A DNA stretch of 43,298 nt from UMGS172 sp045592985 (GTDB taxonomy: Bacteria; Bacillota; Clostridia; Oscillospirales; Acutalibacteraceae): the NCBI GenBank assembly GCA_045592985.1, contig JAZNVU010000009.1:1-43298 (forward strand), in the 5' to 3' direction. This document shows positions 1 through 7,802 of this stretch, piece by piece; within the stretch, counting starts at the first letter, position 1, and each line of letters starts with the position of its first letter. The translations under genes were made by a program, and so were the position numbers. Below the pieces are notes generated by a model that was given only the letters and a program-made list of their open reading frames with translations, was not told where the DNA came from and did not search any database.

Positions 1-1
1 C

Positions 2-439
2 GAAAAAGTATATCTTTCGCCAGTTTTAGATTTATTCAACAATGAGATTGTATCTTATTCCATTTCGACAAGTCCTAATTTATGGCAAATACGAGAAATG
101 TTAGATGGTTTATTTGCAAAACTGCCTGCTGATGCAACACCAATATTCCATTCTGACCAAGGATGGCAATACCAACATGCTGAATACCAACGATTGCTCG
201 CTGAACATAACATTACTCAGAGCATGTCTCGCAAAGGTAACTGTATGGATAATGGCGCTATGGAAAACTTTTTCGGTAGATTAAAAGTCGAAATGTTCTA
301 CGGCGAAAAATTCGAAAGCGTTAACGCTTTCATTGATGAATTAAAGAAATACATACATTACTACAACAACGAAAGAATTTCCTTAAAATTAAAAGGAATG
401 AGCCCGGTACAATACCGAACTCATTCGCTAACAATTTAA
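2..439 (+). CDS. IS3-family transposase OrfB, C-terminal part (5' end outside window)
   Basis: The reading frame is open from base 2, upstream of the first ATG at 98, so this is the tail of a longer gene running in from the left. The product is the rve integrase core of an IS3/IS150-type OrfB: a first catalytic Asp region (LSPVLDLFNNEIVSYS), a second in IFHSDQGWQYQ, and the DDE Glu region with conserved flank (SRKGNCMDNGAMENFFGRLKVE), ending in the usual YYNNERI...GMSPVQYR tail. These transposases cut and join IS ends through a circular intermediate. The stop is followed within about 12 bases by the likely right terminal repeat, so this end of the element looks intact. Confidence 0.9.
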   Translation, partial: EKVYLSPVLDLFNNEIVSYSISTSPNLWQIREMLDGLFAKLPADATPIFHSDQGWQYQHAEYQRLLAEHNITQSMSRKGNCMDNGAMENFFGRLKVEMFYGEKFESVNAFIDELKKYIHYYNNERISLKLKGMSPVQYRTHSLTI

Positions 440-449
440 TATTTAATTT

Positions 450-474
450 TGTCTAAACTTTGGGGTTCACTTCA
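450..474 (+). repeat. Right terminal inverted repeat of the IS3-family element
   Basis: The sequence TGTCTAAACTTTGGGGTTCA starts at 450, just after the transposase stop. It resembles the ends of IS3/IS150-group elements, whose left end would read as its reverse complement. The left end lies outside the window, so the pair and any target duplication cannot be verified. Confidence 0.6.
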
Positions 475-519
475 GTTGCCGTCTTTTTTACGTTTGTAGG
501 GTAAAAAAGAAAATAACCG

Positions 520-548
520 TTGTAAATTTACAGATAATATGATAATAT
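520..548 (+). promoter_or_regulatory. Predicted promoter of prfC
   Basis: TTGTAA and TAATAT are separated by 17 bases, about 35 bases before the prfC start and outside the IS end. prfC is therefore probably transcribed from its own promoter and not from the IS. Confidence 0.45.
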
Positions 549-582
549 ATTGAGTTGTAAATTATTATTCAAGGGGAAAGTT

Positions 583-2187
583 ATGTCTGATATTAAAAAT
601 GAGATTTCAAGGCGACGCACGTTTGCCATTATTTCCCACCCCGACGCGGGTAAAACTACTTTGACCGAAAAGTTGTTGCTTTACGGAAGAGCCATTCAGA
701 GCGCAGGCTCGGTTAAGGGCAAGCAGAACGATAAGCATGCCGTTTCTGACTGGATGGAAATTGAGAAAAAAAGAGGTATTTCGATTACCTCTTCGGTTTT
801 GCAGTTTGAATATGAGGGTTATTGTATCAATATTCTTGACACACCCGGACATCAGGACTTCTCGGAAGACACCTACCGTACCTTAACCGCTGCCGACAGT
901 GTTGTTATGGTTATCGATGCTGCAAAAGGTATCGAACCGCAGACAAGAAAGTTGTTTAAGGTCTGTGCAATGCGTCACATACCGATTTTTACGTTTATCA
1001 ACAAACTCGACCGCGAGGCAAGAGACCCGTTTGAACTCTTGGACGAACTTGAAAAAGAGTTTGGCATTGGAACCTACCCCATGAACTGGCCGATTGGCTG
1101 CGGTCAGGATTTCAAGGGCGTTTTTGACCGAAAAGAGCAAAAAATTCTCACTTTTTCTGAGTTTCACGGCGGTAGCAACCGTCTTGAAGCCATAAAATGC
1201 GAACTTACTGACACCGCCAAGTTAGACGAACTGATTGGCGAATATTCAAGAGCCGATTTGGTTGACCAGATTGAACTTTTGGACGGAGCAAGTTTTGATT
1301 TTGATTTGGAAAAGGTTCGTCACGGTGAACTCACTCCCGTTTTCTTCGGTTCGGCTCTTAACAACTTCGGTATCGAGCCTTTCTTGGAAAACTTCCTAAA
1401 ATTAACAACCGAACCGCTTCCTCACCGTTCGGGCGAAGACATGATTGCGCCCACCGAGGAAAAATTTTCGGCATTCGTTTTCAAAATCCAAGCCAACATG
1501 AACAAGGCTCACCGCGACCGAATTGCGTTTATGCGAATTTGTTCAGGCAAGTTTGAGCGTTCGAAGGAATATTTTCACGTTCAGGCAAATAAACCTATTA
1601 AACTTTCACGTCCTCAGCAGATGATGGCAGAAGAACGCGAGGTTATCGACGAGGCTTATGCAGGTGATATTATCGGTGTGTTTGACCCCGGTGTATTTTC
1701 GATTGGTGACACAATTTGCGACAAAGATTTCAAGGTTCAGTATGGCGGAATACCTACCTTTGCACCTGAACATTTTGCTATTGTTGAGCAGATAGATTCG
1801 CTTAAACGCAAGCAGTTTGCAAAGGGTATTACCCAGATTGCACAAGAGGGTGCCATTCAGATGTTTTTCCTGCCGGGCAGTGGTATGGAGCGTGTATATG
1901 TAGGTGTTGTCGGCGTATTGCAGTTTGACGTTTTGCAGTTCAGAATGGAGTCGGAATACGGCGTTAAATACCACAAGCAGGATACGGCACACAGTTTGGT
2001 GCGTTTTATTGGCAATGAGGATATTGATATAAAATCTTTAAACCTCATGCAGGCAACCAAGTGGGTGCAGGATGTTAAGGGCAGAAACCTTTTGCTCTTT
2101 ACGGCTGACTACGAAATCAACTGGGCGCTTGACAAAAACCCCGGACTCGAACTTAAAGAGTTTAGCCAGATGCAAGATTTTGAATAA
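583..2187 (+). CDS. prfC: Peptide chain release factor 3 (RF3)
   Basis: RF3 is the translational GTPase that recycles RF1/RF2 from the ribosome after peptide release. The 534-residue product matches family length (E. coli about 529). Visible GTPase motifs are HPDAGKTT (19-26), switch I RGISITSS (64-71), DTPGHQDF (86-93) and NKLD (140-143). The RF3-specific middle and C-terminal domains follow, with ...LPGSGMERVYVGVVGVLQFDV. The frame stays open upstream to a TTG at 550, but the ATG at 583 has AAGGGGA just before it and starts the canonical MSDIKNEISRRRTFAIISHPDAGK. It is monocistronic, with its own promoter and a downstream hairpin. Confidence 0.97.
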   Translation: MSDIKNEISRRRTFAIISHPDAGKTTLTEKLLLYGRAIQSAGSVKGKQNDKHAVSDWMEIEKKRGISITSSVLQFEYEGYCINILDTPGHQDFSEDTYRTLTAADSVVMVIDAAKGIEPQTRKLFKVCAMRHIPIFTFINKLDREARDPFELLDELEKEFGIGTYPMNWPIGCGQDFKGVFDRKEQKILTFSEFHGGSNRLEAIKCELTDTAKLDELIGEYSRADLVDQIELLDGASFDFDLEKVRHGELTPVFFGSALNNFGIEPFLENFLKLTTEPLPHRSGEDMIAPTEEKFSAFVFKIQANMNKAHRDRIAFMRICSGKFERSKEYFHVQANKPIKLSRPQQMMAEEREVIDEAYAGDIIGVFDPGVFSIGDTICDKDFKVQYGGIPTFAPEHFAIVEQIDSLKRKQFAKGITQIAQEGAIQMFFLPGSGMERVYVGVVGVLQFDVLQFRMESEYGVKYHKQDTAHSLVRFIGNEDIDIKSLNLMQATKWVQDVKGRNLLLFTADYEINWALDKNPGLELKEFSQMQDFE

Positions 2188-2236
2188 CTGCTCGCTATGC
2201 GTATAGCCATAAGCAATACGGTAATTTCAAATCAGA

Positions 2237-2290
2237 AAGATGCTTTTCGAAGTCCTTGTTTAATGAGTGCTTCGTCTAGCATCTTTTTTT
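2237..2290 (+). terminator. Probable terminator after prfC
   Basis: AAAGATGCT pairs with AGCATCTTT around an inner CGAAG/CTTCG stem and is followed by a T run. It lies between prfC and the promoter of the next gene. Confidence 0.65.
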
Positions 2291-2309
2291 ATTTGGTATA
2301 TGTTGCTCC

Positions 2310-2338
2310 TTTACAATGTGAAAATAATGTTGTATAAT
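2310..2338 (+). promoter_or_regulatory. Predicted promoter of the LemA-partner operon
   Basis: TTTACA, 17-base spacer, TATAAT, about 20 bases before the ATG at 2359. Confidence 0.65.
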
Positions 2339-2358
2339 GTCGAATGAGGGGGTATAGC

Positions 2359-3969
2359 ATGAATTCGGTAATATATAATCCGTTAGAGGAGTATGAAAGC
2401 AAGTTTAAAGACGCACATGCCCAAAAAACTCACAACTTTTTTGAAGACTTGGTTAAGCAATCAGGTGTTGATGTTGCAAAAAATCAAGAAACAGTCAGGC
2501 TTTACAATGAATATAAAGAAAACCTGGCAAAAATCAGGAAAAAACTCGGTTGGATGAAATTTTTGAGGGTGTTAATGTGCATTACTCTTATTTTGATACC
2601 GCTTGTGATTTTAAAGACAACGCCGAGAATCAAAGAGTTAAGGGCAGAAATCGAAAATGCTGCCATGAAGTGTGAAGAACTTTTGGCAGAAGCCAACCGT
2701 CAGATGCTGCCTCTCAACCAACTGTTTACCGACCGCGATGCCTTGAATATTATCGAGTCGGTCATTCCGTTGATTTCGTTCGACAAGTGTTTTTCTATAA
2801 AACAGGAAGCCGATATGAAAATCAATTATGATTTTTGTGAATATAATGACGATGAGCAGTCGACAGTAGATGTTTTAGCGGGAAATTATAACGAAAACCC
2901 GTTTTTGTTTGAAAACAAACTGATACATACAATGGGTACGGAGGTTTATCACGGTTATAAAACCATCTATTGGACAGAAACATACCGCGACAGTGACGGC
3001 AGAATGAGAACCAGGACAAGGTCGCAAACCCTTCACGCAACCGTCACAAAACCAAAGCCGTATTATACTTCTCAGGTTGTGCTTAATTATTGTGCGCAAG
3101 GCGGTCCCGATTTGGAGTTCAGCCGAGATGCATCGCATCTTGAACAAAAGAGTGACAGGGAAATCGAAAAGATTGTTAAGCGCGGAGAAAAGACGTTAAA
3201 GAAAAAGACCGATAAAGCAATCCGTCAAAACAGTGACTTTACCAGCATGTCGAATTCGGATTTTGAGGTTATGTTTGATGCGCTCGACAGAACTAACGAG
3301 GTTCAGTTCAGAACACTGTTCACACCGCTTGCACAAACCAACATGGTTGACCTGATTCGTTCAAAAGTCGGTTACGGTGATGATTTTAATTTTATAAAAT
3401 CAAAGAGAACCAATCGAATCATAACCAACCACAGTCAGGGCAGGGTTATAAATCTGCTTCCCGGGGACTATGTGTCATATTCTTTCGATATAATTAAAGA
3501 AAATTTTGTTACAAAAAACACAGAATTTTTCAAAGCGGTTTACTTTGATTTTGCACCTCTTCTGGCAATTCCCATATATCAGGAGAGACCTGTGCATTCG
3601 CTCAAACCGATACCTGAGTATTCGCAGGTGTATTCGCTTAAAGAAAGCGAAGTGTTGGCGAACGCGGTTGATTACAGTTATGTTGTGCATCCAAATACAA
3701 AGACTCGGGCGATTTTAAAAGCATCGTTTGTCAGTTCCCGCGATAAGGTTGACACGACGTGTATTACGGCATATTCTTATGACATAGAAAAACGGATAGA
3801 CCTGGTACCTATGTACGGTGGAGATGGTCGTTATCACAACGTGCCGGTCGAATGGGACGAATATCTGCCGCTTGAAGCCAGCAACCATTTCTGCATTTCT
3901 ACTCAAGAAATAGCGCAGAACAAATCGGTTATAGCAAGTCGAAACGGCTTGTGTATATTTAATTCTTAG
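2359..3969 (+). CDS. Uncharacterised membrane-anchored protein encoded next to LemA
   Basis: I do not recognise a named family with certainty. The 536-residue protein has a charged N-terminal region, one strong hydrophobic segment at about residues 66-84 (FLRVLMCITLILIPLVIL), then about 450 soluble residues with a short helical stretch near the membrane. There is no signal-peptide cleavage site, so the large domain could be cytosolic. The middle carries a basic segment (RDSDGRMRTRTRSQ) and a lysine-rich helix. The ATG at 2359 is preferred over the in-frame ATG at 2344 because GAGGGGG lies between them at the right spacing. It is followed 21 bases later by a LemA gene, which suggests that the two proteins work together; an analogy with DUF3137-LemA pairs is possible but unproven. 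Confidence 0.75.
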   Translation: MNSVIYNPLEEYESKFKDAHAQKTHNFFEDLVKQSGVDVAKNQETVRLYNEYKENLAKIRKKLGWMKFLRVLMCITLILIPLVILKTTPRIKELRAEIENAAMKCEELLAEANRQMLPLNQLFTDRDALNIIESVIPLISFDKCFSIKQEADMKINYDFCEYNDDEQSTVDVLAGNYNENPFLFENKLIHTMGTEVYHGYKTIYWTETYRDSDGRMRTRTRSQTLHATVTKPKPYYTSQVVLNYCAQGGPDLEFSRDASHLEQKSDREIEKIVKRGEKTLKKKTDKAIRQNSDFTSMSNSDFEVMFDALDRTNEVQFRTLFTPLAQTNMVDLIRSKVGYGDDFNFIKSKRTNRIITNHSQGRVINLLPGDYVSYSFDIIKENFVTKNTEFFKAVYFDFAPLLAIPIYQERPVHSLKPIPEYSQVYSLKESEVLANAVDYSYVVHPNTKTRAILKASFVSSRDKVDTTCITAYSYDIEKRIDLVPMYGGDGRYHNVPVEWDEYLPLEASNHFCISTQEIAQNKSVIASRNGLCIFNS

Positions 3970-3990
3970 AACAAAAAAGGAGAAATTAAA

Positions 3991-4659
3991 ATGGCAAATC
4001 AATTAGATGAACTTAATCCCGAAGTAAGAGAAGAAGGGCTTGAAACAAACGTTATAGTCAAAAAAATCCCTGCTGAAGTTGGTGTGGGTTCTAAAATCTT
4101 CGAAGTTATTTTGTGGATTTGCGGTATAATTCCGGGGTTGATTTTCTTGTTTATGAAAATAAGCGCCCAGAAACATTTTGACCAATTACAGCAAAAAATT
4201 CAGAGAAACGCATCACAGATTGACAATTATCTTGAACAGAGAGTTATGGTGCTTCAAAACTGTGCTCGTCTTTTGGATAAGGCTATTGACCTTGACAAGA
4301 GTACCTTTGAAAACATAGCCAAATTCAGGTCGGGCAACGTTGGTGATGCCGATGCAGCACGTAACGAAATCGGCGGTCAAATCGAAACAATGTCAAGAGA
4401 TATTAATGTCGCTGTTGAAAACTATCCCGACCTTCAAGCTCATCGCGAAATTGCCGATGCAATGCAACAGAATATGTACTTACAGCGCGAGATAACCGCA
4501 GCAAGAGAACTTTATAATGACACTATCAACGAGTGGAATAAAGACATTTTTGCTTGGCCTACCAAGAAAATTGTTGCTGCTAAAAATGGTTATACCACAA
4601 GAATTCCTTTTGTTGCTTCGAAAGAAGTCAAGGAGCAGGCAAAGGCTGTTTTCTTCTAA
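3991..4659 (+). CDS. LemA family protein
   Basis: The 222-residue protein has a hydrophobic anchor at about residues 36-55 (VILWICGIIPGLIFLFM), then the long alpha-helical LemA domain. Family features are the helix with LEQRVMVLQN, then ENYPDLQAHREIADAMQQ, the conserved EITAARELYND, and the closing NEWNKDIFAWPTKKIVA. LemA proteins are membrane-tethered helical bundles of unsettled function, often paired with a second membrane protein, as here. An AGGAG site lies just upstream, and a strong terminator follows, closing a two-gene operon. The unusual N-terminus (about 35 acidic or polar residues before the anchor) is longer than in minimal LemA proteins. Confidence 0.85.
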   Translation: MANQLDELNPEVREEGLETNVIVKKIPAEVGVGSKIFEVILWICGIIPGLIFLFMKISAQKHFDQLQQKIQRNASQIDNYLEQRVMVLQNCARLLDKAIDLDKSTFENIAKFRSGNVGDADAARNEIGGQIETMSRDINVAVENYPDLQAHREIADAMQQNMYLQREITAARELYNDTINEWNKDIFAWPTKKIVAAKNGYTTRIPFVASKEVKEQAKAVFF

Positions 4660-4665
4660 TTGCAC

Positions 4666-4701
4666 AAAAGAGTCCAAACCGAACGTTTGGACTCTTTTTT
4701 T
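4666..4701. terminator. Bidirectional terminator between convergent operons
   Basis: A 12-bp perfect stem (AAGAGTCCAAAC/GTTTGGACTCTT) has a 4-base loop, a T run on the plus side and A residues on the other. It can end both the lemA transcript and the converging minus-strand operon. Confidence 0.85.
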
Positions 4702-4710
4702 GTCGGGTTA

Positions 4711-4887
4711 TCAACAAAGCATTTCTTTGATATCGTTCATAATATCACTCATGGCTTTGGTTGCTTTCCCGGTTTTACGGCATATTTCTTTGTTGTTTGA
4801 ACAAAGGCATTTAAGCGCCAAGGTAATTCCCATTCCGGCGATTATACCGGCACTCATTCCACGGATAAAACACATACAACTTTTCAC
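4711..4887 (-). CDS. Small conserved-type membrane protein, 58 aa
   Basis: The start is a GTG at 4887 with AAGGAG eight bases upstream; the longer open frame up to 5013 overlaps the permease gene and is not needed. The product has one glycine-rich transmembrane helix (FIRGMSAGIIAGMGITLAL) with small-residue spacing suited to helix packing, a Cys pair (KCLCSN), and an amphipathic C-terminal tail (KATKAMSDIMNDIKEML). Similar short glycine-zipper proteins are common in Clostridia but have no assigned role. It sits 73 bases behind the ABC permease and may share its transcript. Confidence 0.6.
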   Translation of the reverse strand: MKSCMCFIRGMSAGIIAGMGITLALKCLCSNNKEICRKTGKATKAMSDIMNDIKEMLC

Positions 4888-4960
4888 AAAAAACGCTCCT
4901 TTCAAAGGCTTTACTGCTAAAATCAGTTTGCCCTCTGCGAGCGTTTTTATTCTGTGGGTT

Positions 4961-5545
4961 TTAAATCCATGGACATAGTTTGCGAACGGCAAGTTTAGAC
5001 AAAATCGGACCAATACACCCCAAAAATGACGATATTACCACAGCAAAAATAGCGTGGGTATACCGAAATTTTAAAAACGAATCAATCATAAAAAAGCCGA
5101 GTCCCAAACAAGAACCGTAACCTTCTGCCAACACAAGTACAGCAAAGCATTGAGAAAACAAAGAACCCGTTGCTGAAAGAATCGTAGGTAGAATAGCAGG
5201 AAAATATAGTTCAAAGAACAAAAATTCTGCATCGGCACCGCCTTTTTTCAGCAAAAACCAAGTGTTAATGTCGACATTTTTTAAGGCGTTTTTTAAGGCG
5301 TCGGTTAGCAAAAAGACTCCAAAAAACAACAAAAAAATTATTTTTGATACTTCACCAACGCCGAAAATCAGCATTATAACGGGCAAAAAAGCAAGTTTTG
5401 GAATGGGCATGAAAGCGCAAAACAAGCGGTCTATGCCGGGCTTTTTAGAACAGTAATATCCTAAAAGCACCGATAACGGCAACGCGAGCGCCATCGACGA
5501 CGTAACTCTTAAAAAACTGGCAAGCGCATGGGTCAATAGTTCCAA
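4961..5545 (-). CDS. ABC transporter permease, NitT/TauT (SsuC/TauC) type
   Basis: This 194-residue integral membrane protein has about five or six hydrophobic helices and the inner-membrane-component EAA-like loop (KKGGADAEFLFFELYFPAILP), typical of the permeases of nitrate/taurine/aromatic-acid importers. It is somewhat shorter than the usual 240-260 residues, missing N-terminal helix material. The start is a TTG at 5545, overlapping the binding-protein gene by 13 bases, so translational coupling is likely. No ATPase gene is present in this operon, so the transporter must borrow an ATPase encoded elsewhere. Confidence 0.85.
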   Translation of the reverse strand: MELLTHALASFLRVTSSMALALPLSVLLGYYCSKKPGIDRLFCAFMPIPKLAFLPVIMLIFGVGEVSKIIFLLFFGVFLLTDALKNALKNVDINTWFLLKKGGADAEFLFFELYFPAILPTILSATGSLFSQCFAVLVLAEGYGSCLGLGFFMIDSFLKFRYTHAIFAVVISSFLGCIGPILSKLAVRKLCPWI

Positions 5546-6387
5546 AATGATTTTTTCACCCCATTGCAGTCAATTTCAGTATTGTCAGTAATTAAGAGGT
5601 ATGTAGCCACTGCCTCAACCGTTTCGCCTGAGGGGAGAATCGCCTTTTTGTAGGTTGGCAGTTTTGTGTCGGAGGGCAATGACAACAAACTCAATGCTCG
5701 CGAGACCTCAGTGCCGTTTGGATTTAAATTACAAATGTCGGCCGCTTCATTGAAGCATCGCATAAAGTTTTCTATCTGTGGTTTGTTTTTTACTGATTTT
5801 TGGTTTAAAACCAAAACACCGAGGTCGTTTTGGCCAAGGCGGGATAGGATGTTATAACCTTGTTCGGCGCACATAGATGCATAAGGTTCAGGCAGAATAC
5901 AGGAATCAACCGAACCGGAGATTAAAGCCGAATACCGTGCCGTAATGCTTTGCACGGGCACTTTGTTAAACTGCGTTTTATCGAATATTCGGTGTGCTGC
6001 AAATTCTATAACGGTACCGGTGCTGACACCCACCGACCGAGCTGCTTGTGACAAGGTGTTGTGACGTGATACAAGGCAATAATCACCGCTTGTTGCGGTC
6101 AGTATCATGTCTTTTCGGCCACCGGATATCTCGCGCGAGACGGTCAGCATGTCTGAGATACAGACATCAACCGAACCGTTTCTGAATGCTGAAGTGCGAG
6201 AAAAAGCATCGGTAAAAAGTATTATTTCGGTATTTTCGCAAAGGCTTGCCGCCACTGCCACCTGTACCGAGTCAACGTCTGGCATAACACCTATTTTAAG
6301 CACAGGTTTTCGGCTTAAAACGGCGGCGATAATGACAGTAATCGCTGCCAAGGCACATCCCAATATTATAAAAATCTTCGGTTTCAT
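5533..6387 (-). CDS. ABC substrate-binding protein, NMT1/NitT/TauT-like
   Basis: The 284-residue protein starts with a hydrophobic segment (about residues 5-24), then a type-2 periplasmic-binding fold: GVMPDVDSVQVAVA, a first-lobe DVCISDMLTVS motif, the GVSTGTVIEFAAHRI motif typical of NMT1-like proteins, and ILPEPYASM. The early Cys11 (IILGC) is too close to the N-terminus for a normal lipobox, so the segment may be an uncleaved anchor. Its ATG overlaps the ubiX stop as ATGA. The family binds taurine, sulfonates, thiamine precursors or aromatic acids. Here the enzymes beside it suggest an aromatic carboxylate; this is inference. Confidence 0.8.
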   Translation of the reverse strand: MKPKIFIILGCALAAITVIIAAVLSRKPVLKIGVMPDVDSVQVAVAASLCENTEIILFTDAFSRTSAFRNGSVDVCISDMLTVSREISGGRKDMILTATSGDYCLVSRHNTLSQAARSVGVSTGTVIEFAAHRIFDKTQFNKVPVQSITARYSALISGSVDSCILPEPYASMCAEQGYNILSRLGQNDLGVLVLNQKSVKNKPQIENFMRCFNEAADICNLNPNGTEVSRALSLLSLPSDTKLPTYKKAILPSGETVEAVATYLLITDNTEIDCNGVKKSFWNY

Positions 6388-6953
6388 TTTGCCGATTTAC
6401 CGTTCCATCTCGAGATAAGATTATTTTCAATGCCTGCTGTCAGCAGAAACCTACCCAACGTAACCCGATAAAGATCTTCAAGTGACTGAGGCGACTTGTA
6501 AAACGGCGGGACAAGAGGCGAAACAATGGCACCACAGAGCGACAAGGTCTCAAGGTTTTTAAGTGTGATTGCGCTTAACGGAGATTCCCTGAGTCCGATT
6601 ACAAGTTTTTTTCGTTCTTTCAGCATTACATCAGCAGCGCGGATAAGCAATGTTTCGCCGCATCCTGAGGCTATGCGTCCGACGGTACTTGCCGAGCAGG
6701 GAAGGATTAGCATGCAGTCGGCAGTGTTTGTTCCTGAAGATAAAGGCGCAAACAGGTTATCATTGTTAAATCTCGTTACCTTCTGCTTACGCCTGAGGTA
6801 ATCATATAGCCGTATGCCACACTCCTGTTCAAAAATTTGCGCACCGCAGTCACTTGCTATTACGAACAGTTCGTGATTTTCCGAAAGATGGTCTATTGCC
6901 ATTTTTGCCAACACGGTACCCGAAGCACCGCTTATTCCTAAGGTGATTTTCAA
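6384..6953 (-). CDS. ubiX: UbiX-like flavin prenyltransferase
   Basis: UbiX adds a dimethylallyl group to FMN to make prenylated FMN, the cofactor of UbiD decarboxylases. The 189-residue length is typical. Visible features are the N-terminal FMN-binding KITLGISGASGTVLA, the CSASTVGRIASG segment, and the LGLRESP-type motif (VIGLRESPLSAITLKN) followed by PFYKSPQSLEDL. The start is a TTG at 6953 with GGAG eight bases upstream. The gene lies 21 bases after ubiA and overlaps the binding-protein gene, inside a seven-gene operon that also holds its expected partner ubiD. Confidence 0.93.
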   Translation of the reverse strand: MKITLGISGASGTVLAKMAIDHLSENHELFVIASDCGAQIFEQECGIRLYDYLRRKQKVTRFNNDNLFAPLSSGTNTADCMLILPCSASTVGRIASGCGETLLIRAADVMLKERKKLVIGLRESPLSAITLKNLETLSLCGAIVSPLVPPFYKSPQSLEDLYRVTLGRFLLTAGIENNLISRWNGKSAK

Positions 6954-6974
6954 AACTTACACTCCAAAATTGTT

Positions 6975-7802
6975 TTAAATTAAATCTATGCAGAACAGCA
7001 CTAAAAATAGAACCGAGCAAATGCCGTTAAGGTTTAAGGAGGACGCACTTTTGACGGCGGTCTGCATAATTATCGAAATAAATGCTACAGCCAAGGCGGT
7101 AAAGGGTCCCGCCGAAGAAAAAAGAACAAATAAAGCAAGGAAGAGATTAGACCCCAAAAAAGTATATGCTGCAATTTGGCGTGCTTTAACTTCGCCGTAA
7201 CGTGCAGGAACAGAGCAAAGACCGTATTTGCGGTCAAATTCAATATCACTAACAGAATAAAGTATATCGAATCCCGCAACCTGTAACAAAAGCGCTAAAA
7301 AAAGTAGAATTATTGGTAGGTTGAGGGTGTTTGTAAGTGCAATAAAGGGACCTAAAACCGAAAGGCCGCAAGCTGCACCCAAATAAAAATGGCAAAGCGC
7401 GCAAAACCGTTTTTGGAACGAGTAAAAAAGGCAAAAGATAATAGCAAACGGAAGAAGAAGTACGCATATCGGTCGGGTGAACAGTACCGATAAAAACAGC
7501 ACTGCGACGCTCATAATAACCGATACAACAGCAAAACCAGTGTTGATTCTGCCGGACGGCAGTATGCGGTCAGCCGTCCGATGGTTAAGCAGGTCGAACT
7601 TTCGGTCGCAGAGGCGGTTAAATGCGTTGGCGGCACTTCTTGCCGAAAAAAGAGCCACTAAAACAGCCAAAATTAGCCAAGGGTTACGGCTGCCCGAAAA
7701 CAAAATCGCTACAATGCCGTAGGGCAACGAAAAAAGGCTATGCGGTAACATAACGAGTTCAGAAAAGGATGCAAATGCTTTTTTAAAATATCCCGTAGTC
7801 AT
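6975..7802 (-). CDS. UbiA-family prenyltransferase (MqnP/UbiA-like)
   Basis: The 275-residue polytopic membrane enzyme joins a polyprenyl diphosphate to an aromatic ring. Both Asp-rich, Mg-diphosphate-binding motifs are present: NRLCDRKFD (62-70) and SVSDIEFDRKYG (about residues 183-194). The spacing and length match 4-hydroxybenzoate or 1,4-dihydroxy-6-naphthoate prenyltransferases. The ATG at 7802 overlaps ubiD by 20 bases and has AGGTGG upstream. Pairing with ubiD and ubiX argues for a carboxylated acceptor that is decarboxylated after prenylation, as in the futalosine route (MqnP/MqnL/MqnM); MenA removes the carboxyl group itself. The exact substrate is not shown by the sequence. Confidence 0.9.
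   Translation of the reverse strand: MTTGYFKKAFASFSELVMLPHSLFSLPYGIVAILFSGSRNPWLILAVLVALFSARSAANAFNRLCDRKFDLLNHRTADRILPSGRINTGFAVVSVIMSVAVLFLSVLFTRPICVLLLPFAIIFCLFYSFQKRFCALCHFYLGAACGLSVLGPFIALTNTLNLPIILLFLALLLQVAGFDILYSVSDIEFDRKYGLCSVPARYGEVKARQIAAYTFLGSNLFLALFVLFSSAGPFTALAVAFISIIMQTAVKSASSLNLNGICSVLFLVLFCIDLI

Noticed and set aside
550..582. Upstream TTG start for prfC
   Set aside because: The extension is not conserved-looking, and the ATG at 583 has the proper ribosome site and the canonical N-terminus.
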